A stretch of 64,000 nucleotides of DNA from JBCCBV01 sp039033855 (GCA_039033855.1 JBCCBV010000015.1:1-64000); one strand, 5' to 3'. Positions 17,236 to 26,480 are shown, counted from the stretch's first letter. Numbers and translations are program-made. The notes: generated by a model from the letters alone, not told the origin.

Positions 17236-17459
17236 GACGATGCGCTCTTGCGGCCGTGCCGCGGCGTTGCGGGTTGGAGGGGGGGGCGGTCGGGGGCGGT
17301 TCGGCCATGCCTCACGCTAGCCGGGCGGGGATGGCAGAGCCGGCGGGGCTTGGCGGGTCTTGTGATGGGCAATGGACGCGCGGGCGTTGTCTGGCGGGGG
17401 TGCTTCGCGTACCCTTTCGCACAGGTTTTCCCCAGCGGGGATGGCGGAGAGACAGGCCC

Positions 17460-18104
17460 GTGACCGAGGCTCCTACCACAGCGCTGACCAGCCACGTTCT
17501 GGTGCTCAACCGGATGTGGATGGCGGTGCGCGTGGTCTCCGCCAGGCGCGCTTTCTCCTTGCTGTTCCGAGACTTAGCCGAGGTCATTCAGGTTGACGAC
17601 GGCAGCTACACCGGCCACGACTTTGATTCGTGGTCGCAGGTCAGCCGTGCCCACCGGGCCTTCCCCGCAGACGACGAGCAAGACGCGTACGAGTGGGTCT
17701 CCACCGTGCGGATGACCCTGGCGGTGCCCAAAGTCATCCGGTTGCTTGCCTACGACAAGCTGCCCCGGCAGGACGTCAAGCTCAACCGGCGGAACATCTT
17801 CGCCCGCGACCAGAACCGCTGCCAATACTGCGGAGATCGGTTCCCCACCGGCGAGTTGAGCCTCGACCACGTGGTGCCCCGCAGCCAGGGCGGCGACGCG
17901 TCGTGGCAGAACCTGGTGTGCTGCTGCGTGGCGTGCAACACGCGCAAGGGCGGGCGCACGCCCAGGCAGGCGTCGATGCCGCTCTGCCGAAAGCCGGTCA
18001 AACCGGCCCGGAACCCCGCGTTGCACCTGCGGCTGGGCTCACAGAAGTATTCGAGCTGGCGGGCGTTCCTCGACAACGCCTACTGGTCGGTCGAGCTTCG
18101 GTAA
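17460..18104 (+). CDS. HNH endonuclease-domain protein
   Basis: 214 residues. The N-terminal region (HVLVLNRMWMAVRVVSARRAF) is the conserved lead of a widespread HNH family. The nuclease core has zinc ligands CQYCGD, then LSLDHVVPRS with the catalytic His, and CVACNTRKG. Start GTG 17460 is chosen because GGAGAG lies about 9 bases upstream and the family's VLVLN strand follows. Members occur as single housekeeping-like genes in many bacteria; the cellular role is unclear. There is no sign of a mobile context (no intron, intein or phage genes). Confidence 0.9.
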   Translation: MTEAPTTALTSHVLVLNRMWMAVRVVSARRAFSLLFRDLAEVIQVDDGSYTGHDFDSWSQVSRAHRAFPADDEQDAYEWVSTVRMTLAVPKVIRLLAYDKLPRQDVKLNRRNIFARDQNRCQYCGDRFPTGELSLDHVVPRSQGGDASWQNLVCCCVACNTRKGGRTPRQASMPLCRKPVKPARNPALHLRLGSQKYSSWRAFLDNAYWSVELR

Positions 18105-18289
18105 GCGTTGATGGGCCAACGGTTTCGCCGGGATTCTGCTGCGGCTTTGGCCGCGATCGGGCGGGCGTTTTGCCGTGGGTTTGCACGGTTTGGGCGAACT
18201 GGGTTGCAACAAAGCCGCACTGCGGGCGATTACCCGGACAGCACGGCCCCACGTTGAGGGCCGGGGATAGCCTCAACCGGCGGTCGGGC

Positions 18290-18317
18290 TTAAGTCGCGC
18301 CCTTGGCGTCCCGATTG
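18290..18317 (+). promoter_or_regulatory. Possible sigma-28-like promoter upstream of HTH-receiver gene
   Basis: TTAAGTCG, a 12-base gap, then CCCGATTG resembles the FliA/WhiG consensus (TAAA/AGTTT, gap, GCCGATAA). It lies about 85 bases upstream of the ATG at 18402 in a 297-bp non-coding stretch. The match is partial. Confidence 0.3.
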
Positions 18318-18401
18318 TGAAGGTGGGAAAGCTAGGCAACGCGCTCCGGAGCGATGCGTCATGTAACGACGGATCGGGCCGGCGCATCCGAAAGCTCCGC
18401 C

Positions 18402-19022
18402 ATGGCCGCACAGCCGACGCAACCAACGAAATCTGGCCTCGACCCCGACCTGCTGGCCAAGCAGGTCTTCACCACCGGCGAGGCCGCCGAGGTCTGCAAG
18501 GTCAGCCAGCAGACGATCATCCGCTGCTTCGACGCCGGCCGGCTCAAGGGCTTCCGCGTGCCGGGCTCCAAGTTCCGGAGGATTCCTCGGGAAGAGCTGA
18601 TTCGGTTCATGAAGGCCAACGAGATCCCGACGGACGACTTCGACGCCCGCGCTCGCAAGCGCATTCTGGTGGTCGATGACGACCCCCAGATTGTCGAGTT
18701 GTTTAAGGATGTCCTGGCCCAGGACGACCGCTTCGAGGTGCGTTCGGCCGCCACCGGTTACGACGCCGGCGTGGCCACCACCGAGTTCCAGCCGGACCTG
18801 ATGATCCTGGACTACATGCTGCCGGACATCAACGGCAACGTGGTCTGCCGGACGGTGCGCAAGAACCCGGACCTGGTGAACATGAAGATCGTGATCGTGT
18901 CCGGCGTTGTGAACCCGGGCGAGATCGACGACCTGCTCGAAAGCGGCGCCAACGAGTTCGTCAAGAAGCCGTTCGACATCCACGCGTTCTTGAAGCGCGT
19001 CGAGTCGCTGCTCGAGCTGTAA
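18402..19022 (+). CDS. Response regulator: excisionase/MerR-type HTH fused to receiver domain
   Basis: 206 residues. Residues about 22-72 form a helix-turn-helix of the excisionase/BldC type (FTTGEAAEVCKVSQQTIIR, then GSKFRRIPREEL). Residues 87-205 form a canonical receiver: acidic VDDD at 91-94, phospho-acceptor Asp137 in LMILDYML, Ser/Thr at 167, and FVKKPF with Lys near 188. The DNA-binding domain precedes the receiver, the reverse of the usual order; this layout is common in planctomycetes. Start 18402 is the first ATG after a poor 16-codon extension. A kinase gene starts 57 bases downstream and is the natural partner. Confidence 0.9.
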   Translation: MAAQPTQPTKSGLDPDLLAKQVFTTGEAAEVCKVSQQTIIRCFDAGRLKGFRVPGSKFRRIPREELIRFMKANEIPTDDFDARARKRILVVDDDPQIVELFKDVLAQDDRFEVRSAATGYDAGVATTEFQPDLMILDYMLPDINGNVVCRTVRKNPDLVNMKIVIVSGVVNPGEIDDLLESGANEFVKKPFDIHAFLKRVESLLEL

Positions 19023-19079
19023 TCGCTCGGGCGAACCACCGGCGGCGCGCGGCTGCGCGTCCGCCATCGGGGTCTGTCG

Positions 19080-21398
19080 ATGGTTGCAACCGAGACCGCC
19101 GAGCCCCGGCGTGTTGAGATGATCTTGCGTCAGATCGACGCGCTGCCCACCCTGCCCGCGGTGGCCGCGCGCCTGCTCGAACTCACCTCGTCCGACGACA
19201 GCCGGGCCGGCGAAGTGATTGAGATGGTCTCGGCCGACCCGGCGCTGACGGCCCGGGTGCTTTCGCTCTGCAAAGCCGCCGACCGCGGCGTGCGCCTGGG
19301 GCTGACCGAGGGCGTGCTGACCGTCGAACGCGCGGTGCTGCTGCTGGGCTTTACGGCCGTGCGCAACGTCGTGCTGTCGCTCAGCGTGTTCGACCTGTTC
19401 GAGAACGACGACGATCCGTCGCCCACCGGCGGGCGGTTGGCGCAAGCCCCGGGTGCCAAGGCCGCAGGCGAAGACGGCCCGGGCTTCGATCGCAAGGGTT
19501 TTTGGACGCATAGCTTGGCCGTGGCCGTGGCCGCCGAGTGCATCGCGCAAGCGCACCCAGGCGACCCGGAGCTGGCGCCCGACCAGGCGTTTGTCTGCGG
19601 GCTCTTGCACGACCTTGGCAAGCTGGCGCTCGACCGGGTTCTGCCCAAGGCGTTCGGCCGGGCGGTCGATCTGGCCCGTACGCATCGCGGGTCGCTGGCG
19701 GAATACGAACGCCGGGTCATCGGCATGGACCACCACACGGCCGGCAAGCGGTTGGCCGAGCAGTGGGGGTTGCCGCACCGCATTCAAGACTGTTTATGGC
19801 TGCACGGCGCCCCGGCGGACACGCTGCCGGACCTGCCGCACCGTCGACTGGTCGGGTTGATTGGGTTGGCCGACCGCATCGTCCGCCGACAACACCTGGG
19901 CGACTCGGGCAACTGCGCGTTGCCGGGTGACGCCGAGCCGCTCTGCCGAGAACTTGGGCTGGACCCGGCGCTGGTCGAAGCGGTGTCTTCCGACCTGTAC
20001 CCCGCGCTCGAAGAGCGCTCGCGCCTGCTGGGTCTGGACCAGCCGCCCTCGCGCGAGCTGCTGCTGGGCGCGATCCAGAGCGCAAACCACGCGCTGGGCA
20101 AGCTCAACACGCAGCTCGAACGACGCAGCCGTGTGTCGGCCGCGCAGACGCGCGTGCTCGACGCGGTGGCTTCGTTCCACGGCGCCGCGACGCCGGGCCA
20201 GTCGGTGCAAGACGTGCTGGATGAAGTCGCCCGTTCCGCGGCCCCGCTTTTAGGCGAAGGGTTCTACGCGCTGCTGTACCCCAGCCCGCCTTCGTCTTCG
20301 ATCGAAACCTGGACCTACCGCCGGTATTCGCCGCAGGGCGAGGCGACCGGCACGCACATCATCGAAGCGCCGCCGGGCGCGCCGGACCTGCGCACGCTCG
20401 AGGTCGATCAGCCCACGGGCATGAACCTGCTCGGCCTGTTGCCGTGGATCGCCGACGACGTGGTCGACGCGCCGGACTTGCGTGCGATCCGCTTGTTGCC
20501 GTTGCCTTGCGCGTGGGGCGCCGCGGGCTTGTTATTGCACGACCGGACGACGCTGCCGCCTGCGCCGGCGCTATCGGCGCTGTCGCACGCGTGGGGCTCG
20601 GCGGTGGCGTCGGCCGCGCAGCACGACGGCGCGCGCCGGATGGGCGAGCAACTGGCCGAATCCAACCGCGCGCTCGCCGAGGCGCAGGACCGCTTGCTCC
20701 GGCAAGAATCGCTGGCCCGGGTGGGCGAGATGGCCGCCGGCGCCGCGCACGAGATGAACAACCCCTTGGCGGTCATCTCCGGCCGGTCGCAGCTGCTGGC
20801 GATGTCGCTGCCCGCGGGGTCGAAAGAGCAGCAGTCCGCTGACCAGATCGTGCGCGAATCGCACCGCTTGTCCGACCTGATCACCGGGTTGCACCTGTTT
20901 TCCGACCCGCCGCAGCCCGACCGCAAGCCGGTGGACGTGGCCAAGCTGGTGCACCGAGTGGTGGTTGAGCTCAAGCAGGCGCGCTCCAAGCGGCGCGACC
21001 CGCCCGAGATCACGCTCCAGGTCCGCGATACGCCCGGCGTGATGCTGCTCGACGCCGACCAGGTCCAGCGGGCGCTCACCGAGCTGCTGCTCAACGCCGT
21101 GCAGGCCAACCCCAAGACGATGGTGTCGGTGGCGATCTCTACCAAGCCTTATGGCTCGCGCAGCGCCCCGGCGATCTGCATCGAAGTCCGCGACGACGGC
21201 GACGGCATGGACGCCCACACGCTTTCGCACGCGGCCGACCCGTTCTTCAGCGCCAAGCCGGCGGGGCGGCAGGTCGGCCTGGGCTTGTCGCGCGCTCAGC
21301 AGCTTGCCGAGGCGCACGGCGGCGAGATCGAACTGCGATCGGAACCCGGCGAAGGCTCCACCGCCACGCTCTGGCTGCCCATCGGCCCGCTGGCGTAA
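19080..21398 (+). CDS. HDOD-domain sensor histidine kinase
   Basis: 772 residues. Residues about 15-250 are an HDOD domain (MILRQIDALPTLPAVAARLLEL; LLHDLGKLALD). A GAF-like region spans about 350-520. A histidine kinase core follows: H-box GAAHEMNNPLAVISGR with His near 557, N-box ELLLNAVQAN, G1 DDGDGMD and G2 VGLGLSRAQ. There are no membrane segments, so it senses a cytosolic cue. It is encoded between two receiver proteins and probably phosphorylates the HTH-receiver protein. HDOD domains bind signalling ligands or mediate protein contacts; the ligand here is unknown. Confidence 0.92.
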   Translation: MVATETAEPRRVEMILRQIDALPTLPAVAARLLELTSSDDSRAGEVIEMVSADPALTARVLSLCKAADRGVRLGLTEGVLTVERAVLLLGFTAVRNVVLSLSVFDLFENDDDPSPTGGRLAQAPGAKAAGEDGPGFDRKGFWTHSLAVAVAAECIAQAHPGDPELAPDQAFVCGLLHDLGKLALDRVLPKAFGRAVDLARTHRGSLAEYERRVIGMDHHTAGKRLAEQWGLPHRIQDCLWLHGAPADTLPDLPHRRLVGLIGLADRIVRRQHLGDSGNCALPGDAEPLCRELGLDPALVEAVSSDLYPALEERSRLLGLDQPPSRELLLGAIQSANHALGKLNTQLERRSRVSAAQTRVLDAVASFHGAATPGQSVQDVLDEVARSAAPLLGEGFYALLYPSPPSSSIETWTYRRYSPQGEATGTHIIEAPPGAPDLRTLEVDQPTGMNLLGLLPWIADDVVDAPDLRAIRLLPLPCAWGAAGLLLHDRTTLPPAPALSALSHAWGSAVASAAQHDGARRMGEQLAESNRALAEAQDRLLRQESLARVGEMAAGAAHEMNNPLAVISGRSQLLAMSLPAGSKEQQSADQIVRESHRLSDLITGLHLFSDPPQPDRKPVDVAKLVHRVVVELKQARSKRRDPPEITLQVRDTPGVMLLDADQVQRALTELLLNAVQANPKTMVSVAISTKPYGSRSAPAICIEVRDDGDGMDAHTLSHAADPFFSAKPAGRQVGLGLSRAQQLAEAHGGEIELRSEPGEGSTATLWLPIGPLA

Positions 21399-21744
21399 TC
21401 GGCGGCGGCCGTAGCCATCCATGAACGATTCGAACGGTGTGTGCACGGCGGCTTGCCGCGCGTGTCGTTGGCATGCGCGATGCAAACGATCGCGACGCCG
21501 GTGCGCGCACCCGCAGCGCCTATGCGCTCTGTACGGCGTGGGGCGGCACGGCAAGGCCGCCGGGTCCGCGCGGTTACACCCCGACCGTCACAGGCCCGAT
21601 GGCCTCGCGTGCCGACGCGCGATTCTTGGCCCGCCGCTGCATCGGTCGCGGGCGAGCGTCGATGGCTTGGGTGCGGGGCACACCGCCTCGCCCGACCCAA
21701 CGAACGATTGCGGTCGAGCCCACCGAGTTCCGGAGCAGGACGCT
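21399..21744. other. 346-bp stretch without a convincing gene
   Basis: All frames here read as Arg/Cys/His-rich sequence with no family resemblance. Extending the next gene back to the ATG at 21421 would add 108 such residues. I see no RNA fold, terminator or repeat that explains the interval. Confidence 0.5.
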
Positions 21745-22887
21745 TTGAAGCCTTCGACCGAAACGCCCTCGCCCGCCGTGGTCTTGGTGGTAGACACCGA
21801 CCCCAGGTTGCCCGAACTGCTCCGTGGGTTGGCCCCGGTAGACCGCACGCTGGAGGTGCACCACGCCGGCACCGCCGCCGACGCCGAGGCCATGTGCCGT
21901 GCGCTGCGGGTGGACTTGGCGCTCATCGATCCGGCATTGCCCGACGGCTCGGGGCTTGAACTCGCCCGACGGCTGACCAGCGCCCGCCGACCCGCCGCGG
22001 CGATTGTGGTGGCGGCCGACAACGACTTCGCCACCGCTCAGCGGGCGATGCGTGCCGGCGCCGCCGACTGCTTGTCGCGGGCTTCGCTCGACTTGGAGCA
22101 TCTTGAATCAAGCGTGCGCATCGCCCTCGACCGTCAACAGCGCGACTTGGCCACCCGCCGGCGCATCGCACGGCTGAAGAAGCTCTGCCGAAGGCTCAAC
22201 GAAGCCCGCATCGAGGTCGCCGATCAGGTCGACGTGTTGTGCAACGACCTTGTGACGGCGTACCAGGAGCTGGCCGTACAGATGCAGGCCTCGCAGCGCG
22301 AGGTCAGCTTCGAAGAAACCACCGCCGACGAACTCGACCTCGAAGCGCTGCTGCGTCAGACGCTCGAGCACGTGGTGGAGCTGACCGGCCCGACCAACGC
22401 CGCGGTGTTCTTGCCCGCGTCGATGGACGAGTTTTCGCTCGGCGGCTATGTGAACTACGACTGCACCAGCGACTCGGCCGACATGCTGCTGCGTCACCTG
22501 GCCGATGTGTTGGCGCCCAAAGTGGCCGACGCCACCGAGCCGGTGCACGTGCGCGATGCGGTCACGATGCGGTCGTGGCTGGGCGACGACGCCGCCTGGC
22601 TGGAGGGCGCGGAGATGCTGGCGATTTCCGCCGGGTCCGGGGGCGAGGCGCTGGCCGTGCTCGCTCTTTTCCGCGACGCCGACCAGCCGTTCGACCCCGA
22701 AGCGGTGCGCAAGCTCGAAGCCCTGGGCCCGGTGCTCGGCGAACGACTCGAACGCATCATCCGGGTCCATCACCGGCACTGGGGCGACGACGACGGCCCG
22801 CCGAGCGCCTTCGACATCGGGCCCGGCTCTGCCGAGCCGGACGACCTGCCCAGCTTCTTCGACGACGACGAGCCCGAGGGTTACTGA
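21745..22887 (+). CDS. Degenerate receiver domain linked to a GAF-like domain
   Basis: 380 residues. Residues 11-130 are a receiver: VVDTDP acidic pocket and LIDPALPDG with Asp about 62. The conserved Lys near the end is missing (DCLSRASL instead of a K-P motif), so phosphorylation switching may be impaired. A coiled-coil-like basic linker (about 135-190) leads to a GAF-like region of about 150 residues and an acidic tail (SFFDDDEPEG). Start TTG 21745 is chosen because GGAG lies 9 bases upstream and the receiver begins at once; the ATG at 21421 would add an implausible Cys/Arg-rich leader. It has no DNA-binding output, so it is likely a signalling adaptor for the kinase upstream. Confidence 0.78.
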   Translation: MKPSTETPSPAVVLVVDTDPRLPELLRGLAPVDRTLEVHHAGTAADAEAMCRALRVDLALIDPALPDGSGLELARRLTSARRPAAAIVVAADNDFATAQRAMRAGAADCLSRASLDLEHLESSVRIALDRQQRDLATRRRIARLKKLCRRLNEARIEVADQVDVLCNDLVTAYQELAVQMQASQREVSFEETTADELDLEALLRQTLEHVVELTGPTNAAVFLPASMDEFSLGGYVNYDCTSDSADMLLRHLADVLAPKVADATEPVHVRDAVTMRSWLGDDAAWLEGAEMLAISAGSGGEALAVLALFRDADQPFDPEAVRKLEALGPVLGERLERIIRVHHRHWGDDDGPPSAFDIGPGSAEPDDLPSFFDDDEPEGY

Positions 22888-22939
22888 CCCCCGGAACCGA
22901 CCCCCGGAACCGACCCCCGGAACTGACCCCCGGAATGAA
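22888..22939. repeat. Four tandem 13-bp units (CCCCCGGAACCGA)
   Basis: Units at 22888, 22901, 22914 and 22927, the first two identical and the others with one to three changes. The array begins at the base after the stop codon of the receiver-GAF gene. It belongs to the dispersed CCCCGGAA family found throughout the window. Confidence 0.85.
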
Positions 22940-23075
22940 GTACCCGGCTGTCAAAGGCGGTGATCGTCGATAGAAACGGTTCACCCCGGCGGTGAGCGAC
23001 TGGCCGTGGCGTGCGGTCGGGGGCGGGCGTCCAGGCCGGGCGTTTGCCGGCTCGTCACGCGGCCCGGCGTTGCGG

Positions 23076-23081
23076 TACGCT
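23076..23081 (+). promoter_or_regulatory. Candidate -10 element (TACGCT) for leaderless argH mRNA
   Basis: TACGCT ends at 23081 and the ATG begins at 23089, a gap of 7 bases, placing the transcription start at or one base before the start codon. No Shine-Dalgarno sequence is present and no -35 hexamer is clear. Confidence 0.45.
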
Positions 23082-23088
23082 CCCGCGC

Positions 23089-24603
23089 ATGACAGGAAAA
23101 CCATGGGAATCGGCCAAGGCCTCGGGCTCGGAGGGCGACGCTGCTGCCGCCCGTTTCGTCTGCTCCCTCGACTGGGACTGGCGGCTCTATAAGCACGACA
23201 TCCGCGGGTCGATCGCCCACGCGCGGATGCTCGAGCACGTCGGGCTCATCAATAAGGATGAGCTTTCAGAGATCGAACGCGGGCTGGGTGAGATCGAGTC
23301 GGAGATCGAAGCGCTGGGGGCGAACGGTCGGCAGTGGCCGGGCTTCAAGGTCGAGCTCGAAGACGTGCACATGTGCGTCGAGGCCGCGCTCATCGAAAAG
23401 GTCGGCGAGCCCGGCCGCAAGCTTCATACTGGCCGAAGCCGGAACGATCAGGTGGCGCTCGACACCAAGCTTTTTATCCGCGAGGCCCAGCAAGAAGTGT
23501 CCGCCCGGATCGAGTCTTTGCGCGAGGCCTTCGCCAAACTGGCCGAAACCGACGGCCGCGTGGTGATGCCGTCGTACACGCACCTGCAACGAGCCCAGCC
23601 GATCGTGGCCGGGGGCGAGCTGCTCGCGTGGGGCGAATCGTTTGCGCGTTGCCAAGACCGAATCGACCGCCTGTGCGCGTTGCACGGCGACAGCCCGATT
23701 GGCTCGGGCGCCATCGCGGGGTCGTCGTTACCGCTCGACCGCGCGTTCACGGCGAACGTGCTGGGGTTTGATGCCGTCACCCGTTCCAGCATCGACGCGA
23801 CCGCGTCGCGCGATGTCGCGATCGACTTCGCTTACGGCTTATCGATGACGGCCATGTGGCTCTCGCGCTGGGCCGAGCAGTGGATCATCTACGCCTCGGC
23901 CGAGTTCGGGTTTATCACGCTCGACAACGCGTACACCACCGGCTCGTCGATGATGCCGCAGAAGCGCAACCCCGACATGCTCGAGCTCATCCGCGGCAAG
24001 TGCGGGCAGGTGTACGGCTCGCTGGTGGCGCTGCTCACGCTCTGCAAAGGCATCACCGTCGGCTACAACCGCGACCTGCAGGAAGACAAGCGCCATCTGT
24101 TTTCGGCCTACGACTGCGTGTGCGACAGCCTGGACGTGGCGGCAGGCATCGTGCGGACAACCCGCTTCAACGAGGAGCGCATCAAGGACGGCCTCGACCG
24201 CGGCTACCTCGACGCCACCAGCATGGCCGAGTATTTGGTGACCCAGGGCGTGGCGTTCCGCACGGCGCACCAGGTGGTAGGCAAGCTGGTCAAGCTCTGC
24301 GACGACACCGAGCGCTACAAGCTCGAACAACTGAGCGTGGAAGAGATGAACGCCACCGTCAGCGAAGTGCTCGCCGGGATTACCGGCGGCGTGGGCTCTG
24401 AACGAGCCGCGAGCGTGCGCGAGCGGGGCCCGGCGTCGCACGCTTCTTCCAATGTGGTTTCGGAGGATGTCTTCGACTGGCTTGGGCCGGAGAATGTGGT
24501 CAAGCGGTATCAGACGGCCGGCAACGCCGGGGTCTCGGGCTTCGAGCAGCAGTTGGAAGACTGGCGCGCAATGCTGGACGACTTCGGTTCCAGTTCTGGC
24601 TGA
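23089..24603 (+). CDS. argH: Argininosuccinate lyase
   Basis: 504 residues. It splits argininosuccinate into arginine and fumarate, the last step of arginine synthesis. The fumarase/aspartase-superfamily signature GSSMMPQKRNPD (catalytic Ser loop) is intact, as are HTGRSRNDQVALD and the His of SYTHLQRAQP. A short Ala/Gly-rich N-terminal extension precedes the usual RFVCSLDWDW start region. Start 23089 has no Shine-Dalgarno site but sits 7 bases after a TACGCT hexamer; the longer in-frame ATG at 23011 reads as non-conserved sequence. No other arg gene is adjacent. Confidence 0.97.
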   Translation: MTGKPWESAKASGSEGDAAAARFVCSLDWDWRLYKHDIRGSIAHARMLEHVGLINKDELSEIERGLGEIESEIEALGANGRQWPGFKVELEDVHMCVEAALIEKVGEPGRKLHTGRSRNDQVALDTKLFIREAQQEVSARIESLREAFAKLAETDGRVVMPSYTHLQRAQPIVAGGELLAWGESFARCQDRIDRLCALHGDSPIGSGAIAGSSLPLDRAFTANVLGFDAVTRSSIDATASRDVAIDFAYGLSMTAMWLSRWAEQWIIYASAEFGFITLDNAYTTGSSMMPQKRNPDMLELIRGKCGQVYGSLVALLTLCKGITVGYNRDLQEDKRHLFSAYDCVCDSLDVAAGIVRTTRFNEERIKDGLDRGYLDATSMAEYLVTQGVAFRTAHQVVGKLVKLCDDTERYKLEQLSVEEMNATVSEVLAGITGGVGSERAASVRERGPASHASSNVVSEDVFDWLGPENVVKRYQTAGNAGVSGFEQQLEDWRAMLDDFGSSSG

Positions 24604-24654
24604 CGGCCGACGGCGGCTGGCTTTGTGCTCCGCTGATCGCTGACGGCTGACCGC

Positions 24655-24660
24655 TACCAT
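24655..24660 (+). promoter_or_regulatory. Candidate -10 element (TACCAT) for leaderless FHA-kinase mRNA
   Basis: TACCAT ends at 24660, six bases before ATG 24667, the geometry expected if transcription starts at the start codon. No Shine-Dalgarno sequence precedes the ATG. Confidence 0.45.
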
Positions 24661-24666
24661 CTAGCC

Positions 24667-26442
24667 ATGCTGGTGCTTCAAATCCTCCAAGGCCCGGACC
24701 GCGGCCGTCGGATCGAGCTGCCCGACCACGAGCCGCAGCAGATCGGCCGGTCGAGCGAGGCGATCCACCTGGGCGACCAGACGATTTCTCGTCGGCACGC
24801 CGAGCTGACGCCGCAGGGCAAGGGCGTGTGGTCGATCCGCGACCTGCATTCGAGCAACGGCACGTTCGTCAACGGGGTGCGCGTGTCCGAGAGCCGTACG
24901 CTCAAGGCCGGCGATCAGATCCGTTGCGGCAACACGCTGCTGGTGTTTGGCGAGGGCTCGCCGACCAACCCGCTGACCCGCCAGCTGCGCATGGCCCGGC
25001 GGGGCGAGCTGGAGGTCAACGTCGAGGCCAGCGTGGCCAGCAACGACGACTCGATGATCATGAGCTCGCCCGACCCCGCGCAGGCGGCCGAGTTCCAGCT
25101 CGGGGTCATCTACCGGCTGCTGCGGCTGGTGGGTTCGGTGACCGACAAGCAGGAGATGTTCGAGCGCGTCATGGACGTGGTGTTCGAGTATTTCTCACCC
25201 GACCGCGCGTTCATCTTGACCCAGCCCGACCCCGCGGCCGACGGCATGGACATGGAGCCGGTGGTCATCCGCCGGCGCCAACCGCCCGGCTCGCCCGGCG
25301 CCGCGAGCGGCCACCCCGACGCGGCCCTGCCGATGCGCCCCGACGCGCCGGTGACCATCAGCCACACCATCGTGCAGTACGTCGCACGCAAACGCGTGGG
25401 CGTGCTGACATCCAACGCGATGAACGACACGCGCTTTACCACCGGCGACTCGGTCCGGGCCTACGGCATCCGCTCGGCCATCTGCGTGCCCATCCGCTAC
25501 AAGGAATACTTCTACGGCGTCATCCACATCGACTCGACCGTCGCCAACTACACGTACACCGAAGACCAGCTGCACCTGCTGACCGCCATTGGCGTGCAAA
25601 CCGGCTTGGCGCTGGCGAACATCCGGCTGGTCGAGGCGCGGCTTCGGGCCGAACGCCTGGCGGCGGTGGGATCGACGGTGGCGTCTTTGTCTCACTCAAT
25701 CAAGAACATCCTGCAGGGCATGCGCGGCGGCGCCGACGTGGTCGAGCTCGGTTTGCGCAAGCAGAACCTGCAGGTCGTGGGCAACGGCTGGACGATCGTG
25801 GCCCGCAACCTCGAGCGCATCTACGAGCTGACGCTCAACATGCTGCAGTTCTCGAAGCAGCGCAAGCCCGAGCTGGAGATGACCCAGATCATCCCCGTGC
25901 TCGAAGACGTGGTGGCGCTCGAGCAGAAGCAGTACGACGCCAAGGGCGTGGCGCTGTTTAGCGATTTCGACGACGACCTGCCCCCCGTGCCGGTGCAGGC
26001 GTCCGGCATCCACCAGGCGCTATTGAACCTGGTCTCGAACGCGCTCGACGCGTCGTCGTCGGGCGACGTGGTGACGCTCGGCTGCCGGGTGGTGGTGGAG
26101 GACGACGAGCTCGAGCTTCGGGTCGTGGACAACGGCGTGGGCATGAGCCCCGAGGTCCGAAGGCGGCTGTTCGAGCCGTTCCACTCGACCAAGGGGTACG
26201 GCGGAACGGGCCTGGGGCTGGTGGTCACCAAAAAGGTGATCGACGAGCACGGCGGGCGCGTGTGGGTCGAGTCCGAACCCGGGCAGGGCTCGACGTTCTT
26301 GATCCGTTTGCCGTTGTCGATGGGCGCGGCGCCGGAGTCGGCCGACACCCATGGCCCGAGCGCCGCAACGTCGCCCGGCGCGAACGGGAACGGCCCGGCC
26401 GACGCGGGGTTGAAGGTCGAGTTGCCCGAACTGGCGGACTAA
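24667..26442 (+). CDS. FHA-GAF sensor histidine kinase
   Basis: 591 residues. Residues 1-95 form an FHA phospho-threonine-binding domain (IGRSSEAIHLGDQTISRRHAE in two parts, then SSNGTFVNG). Residues about 150-320 are a GAF domain. A kinase core follows: H-box ASLSHSIKNILQGM (His in SHS, no Glu after it, unlike the common HE motif), N-box LLNLVSNALDAS, DNGVGM, and GGTGLGLVVTKKV. There are no membrane helices. The FHA domain suggests input from a Ser/Thr kinase, linking the two phosphorylation systems; no such kinase or a dedicated response regulator is adjacent. A Gly/Ala/Pro-rich tail ends the protein. Confidence 0.93.
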   Translation: MLVLQILQGPDRGRRIELPDHEPQQIGRSSEAIHLGDQTISRRHAELTPQGKGVWSIRDLHSSNGTFVNGVRVSESRTLKAGDQIRCGNTLLVFGEGSPTNPLTRQLRMARRGELEVNVEASVASNDDSMIMSSPDPAQAAEFQLGVIYRLLRLVGSVTDKQEMFERVMDVVFEYFSPDRAFILTQPDPAADGMDMEPVVIRRRQPPGSPGAASGHPDAALPMRPDAPVTISHTIVQYVARKRVGVLTSNAMNDTRFTTGDSVRAYGIRSAICVPIRYKEYFYGVIHIDSTVANYTYTEDQLHLLTAIGVQTGLALANIRLVEARLRAERLAAVGSTVASLSHSIKNILQGMRGGADVVELGLRKQNLQVVGNGWTIVARNLERIYELTLNMLQFSKQRKPELEMTQIIPVLEDVVALEQKQYDAKGVALFSDFDDDLPPVPVQASGIHQALLNLVSNALDASSSGDVVTLGCRVVVEDDELELRVVDNGVGMSPEVRRRLFEPFHSTKGYGGTGLGLVVTKKVIDEHGGRVWVESEPGQGSTFLIRLPLSMGAAPESADTHGPSAATSPGANGNGPADAGLKVELPELAD

Positions 26443-26480
26443 GCGCGGGGCGCGTTCCGCTCGCTGCCAGCCTTTGCGGT

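Noticed and set aside
17460..18104. HNH gene as part of a homing element or restriction system
   Set aside because: No intron, intein, methylase or phage gene nearby; the N-terminal signature is of a widely conserved chromosomal family.
21437..21748. 103-residue frame ending at the TTG start of the receiver-GAF gene
   Set aside because: Arg-rich and without a family; probably chance, though noted as part of the unexplained stretch.
22888..22939. Tandem repeat as a CRISPR array
   Set aside because: Units are 13 bp and contiguous without spacers; no cas genes.
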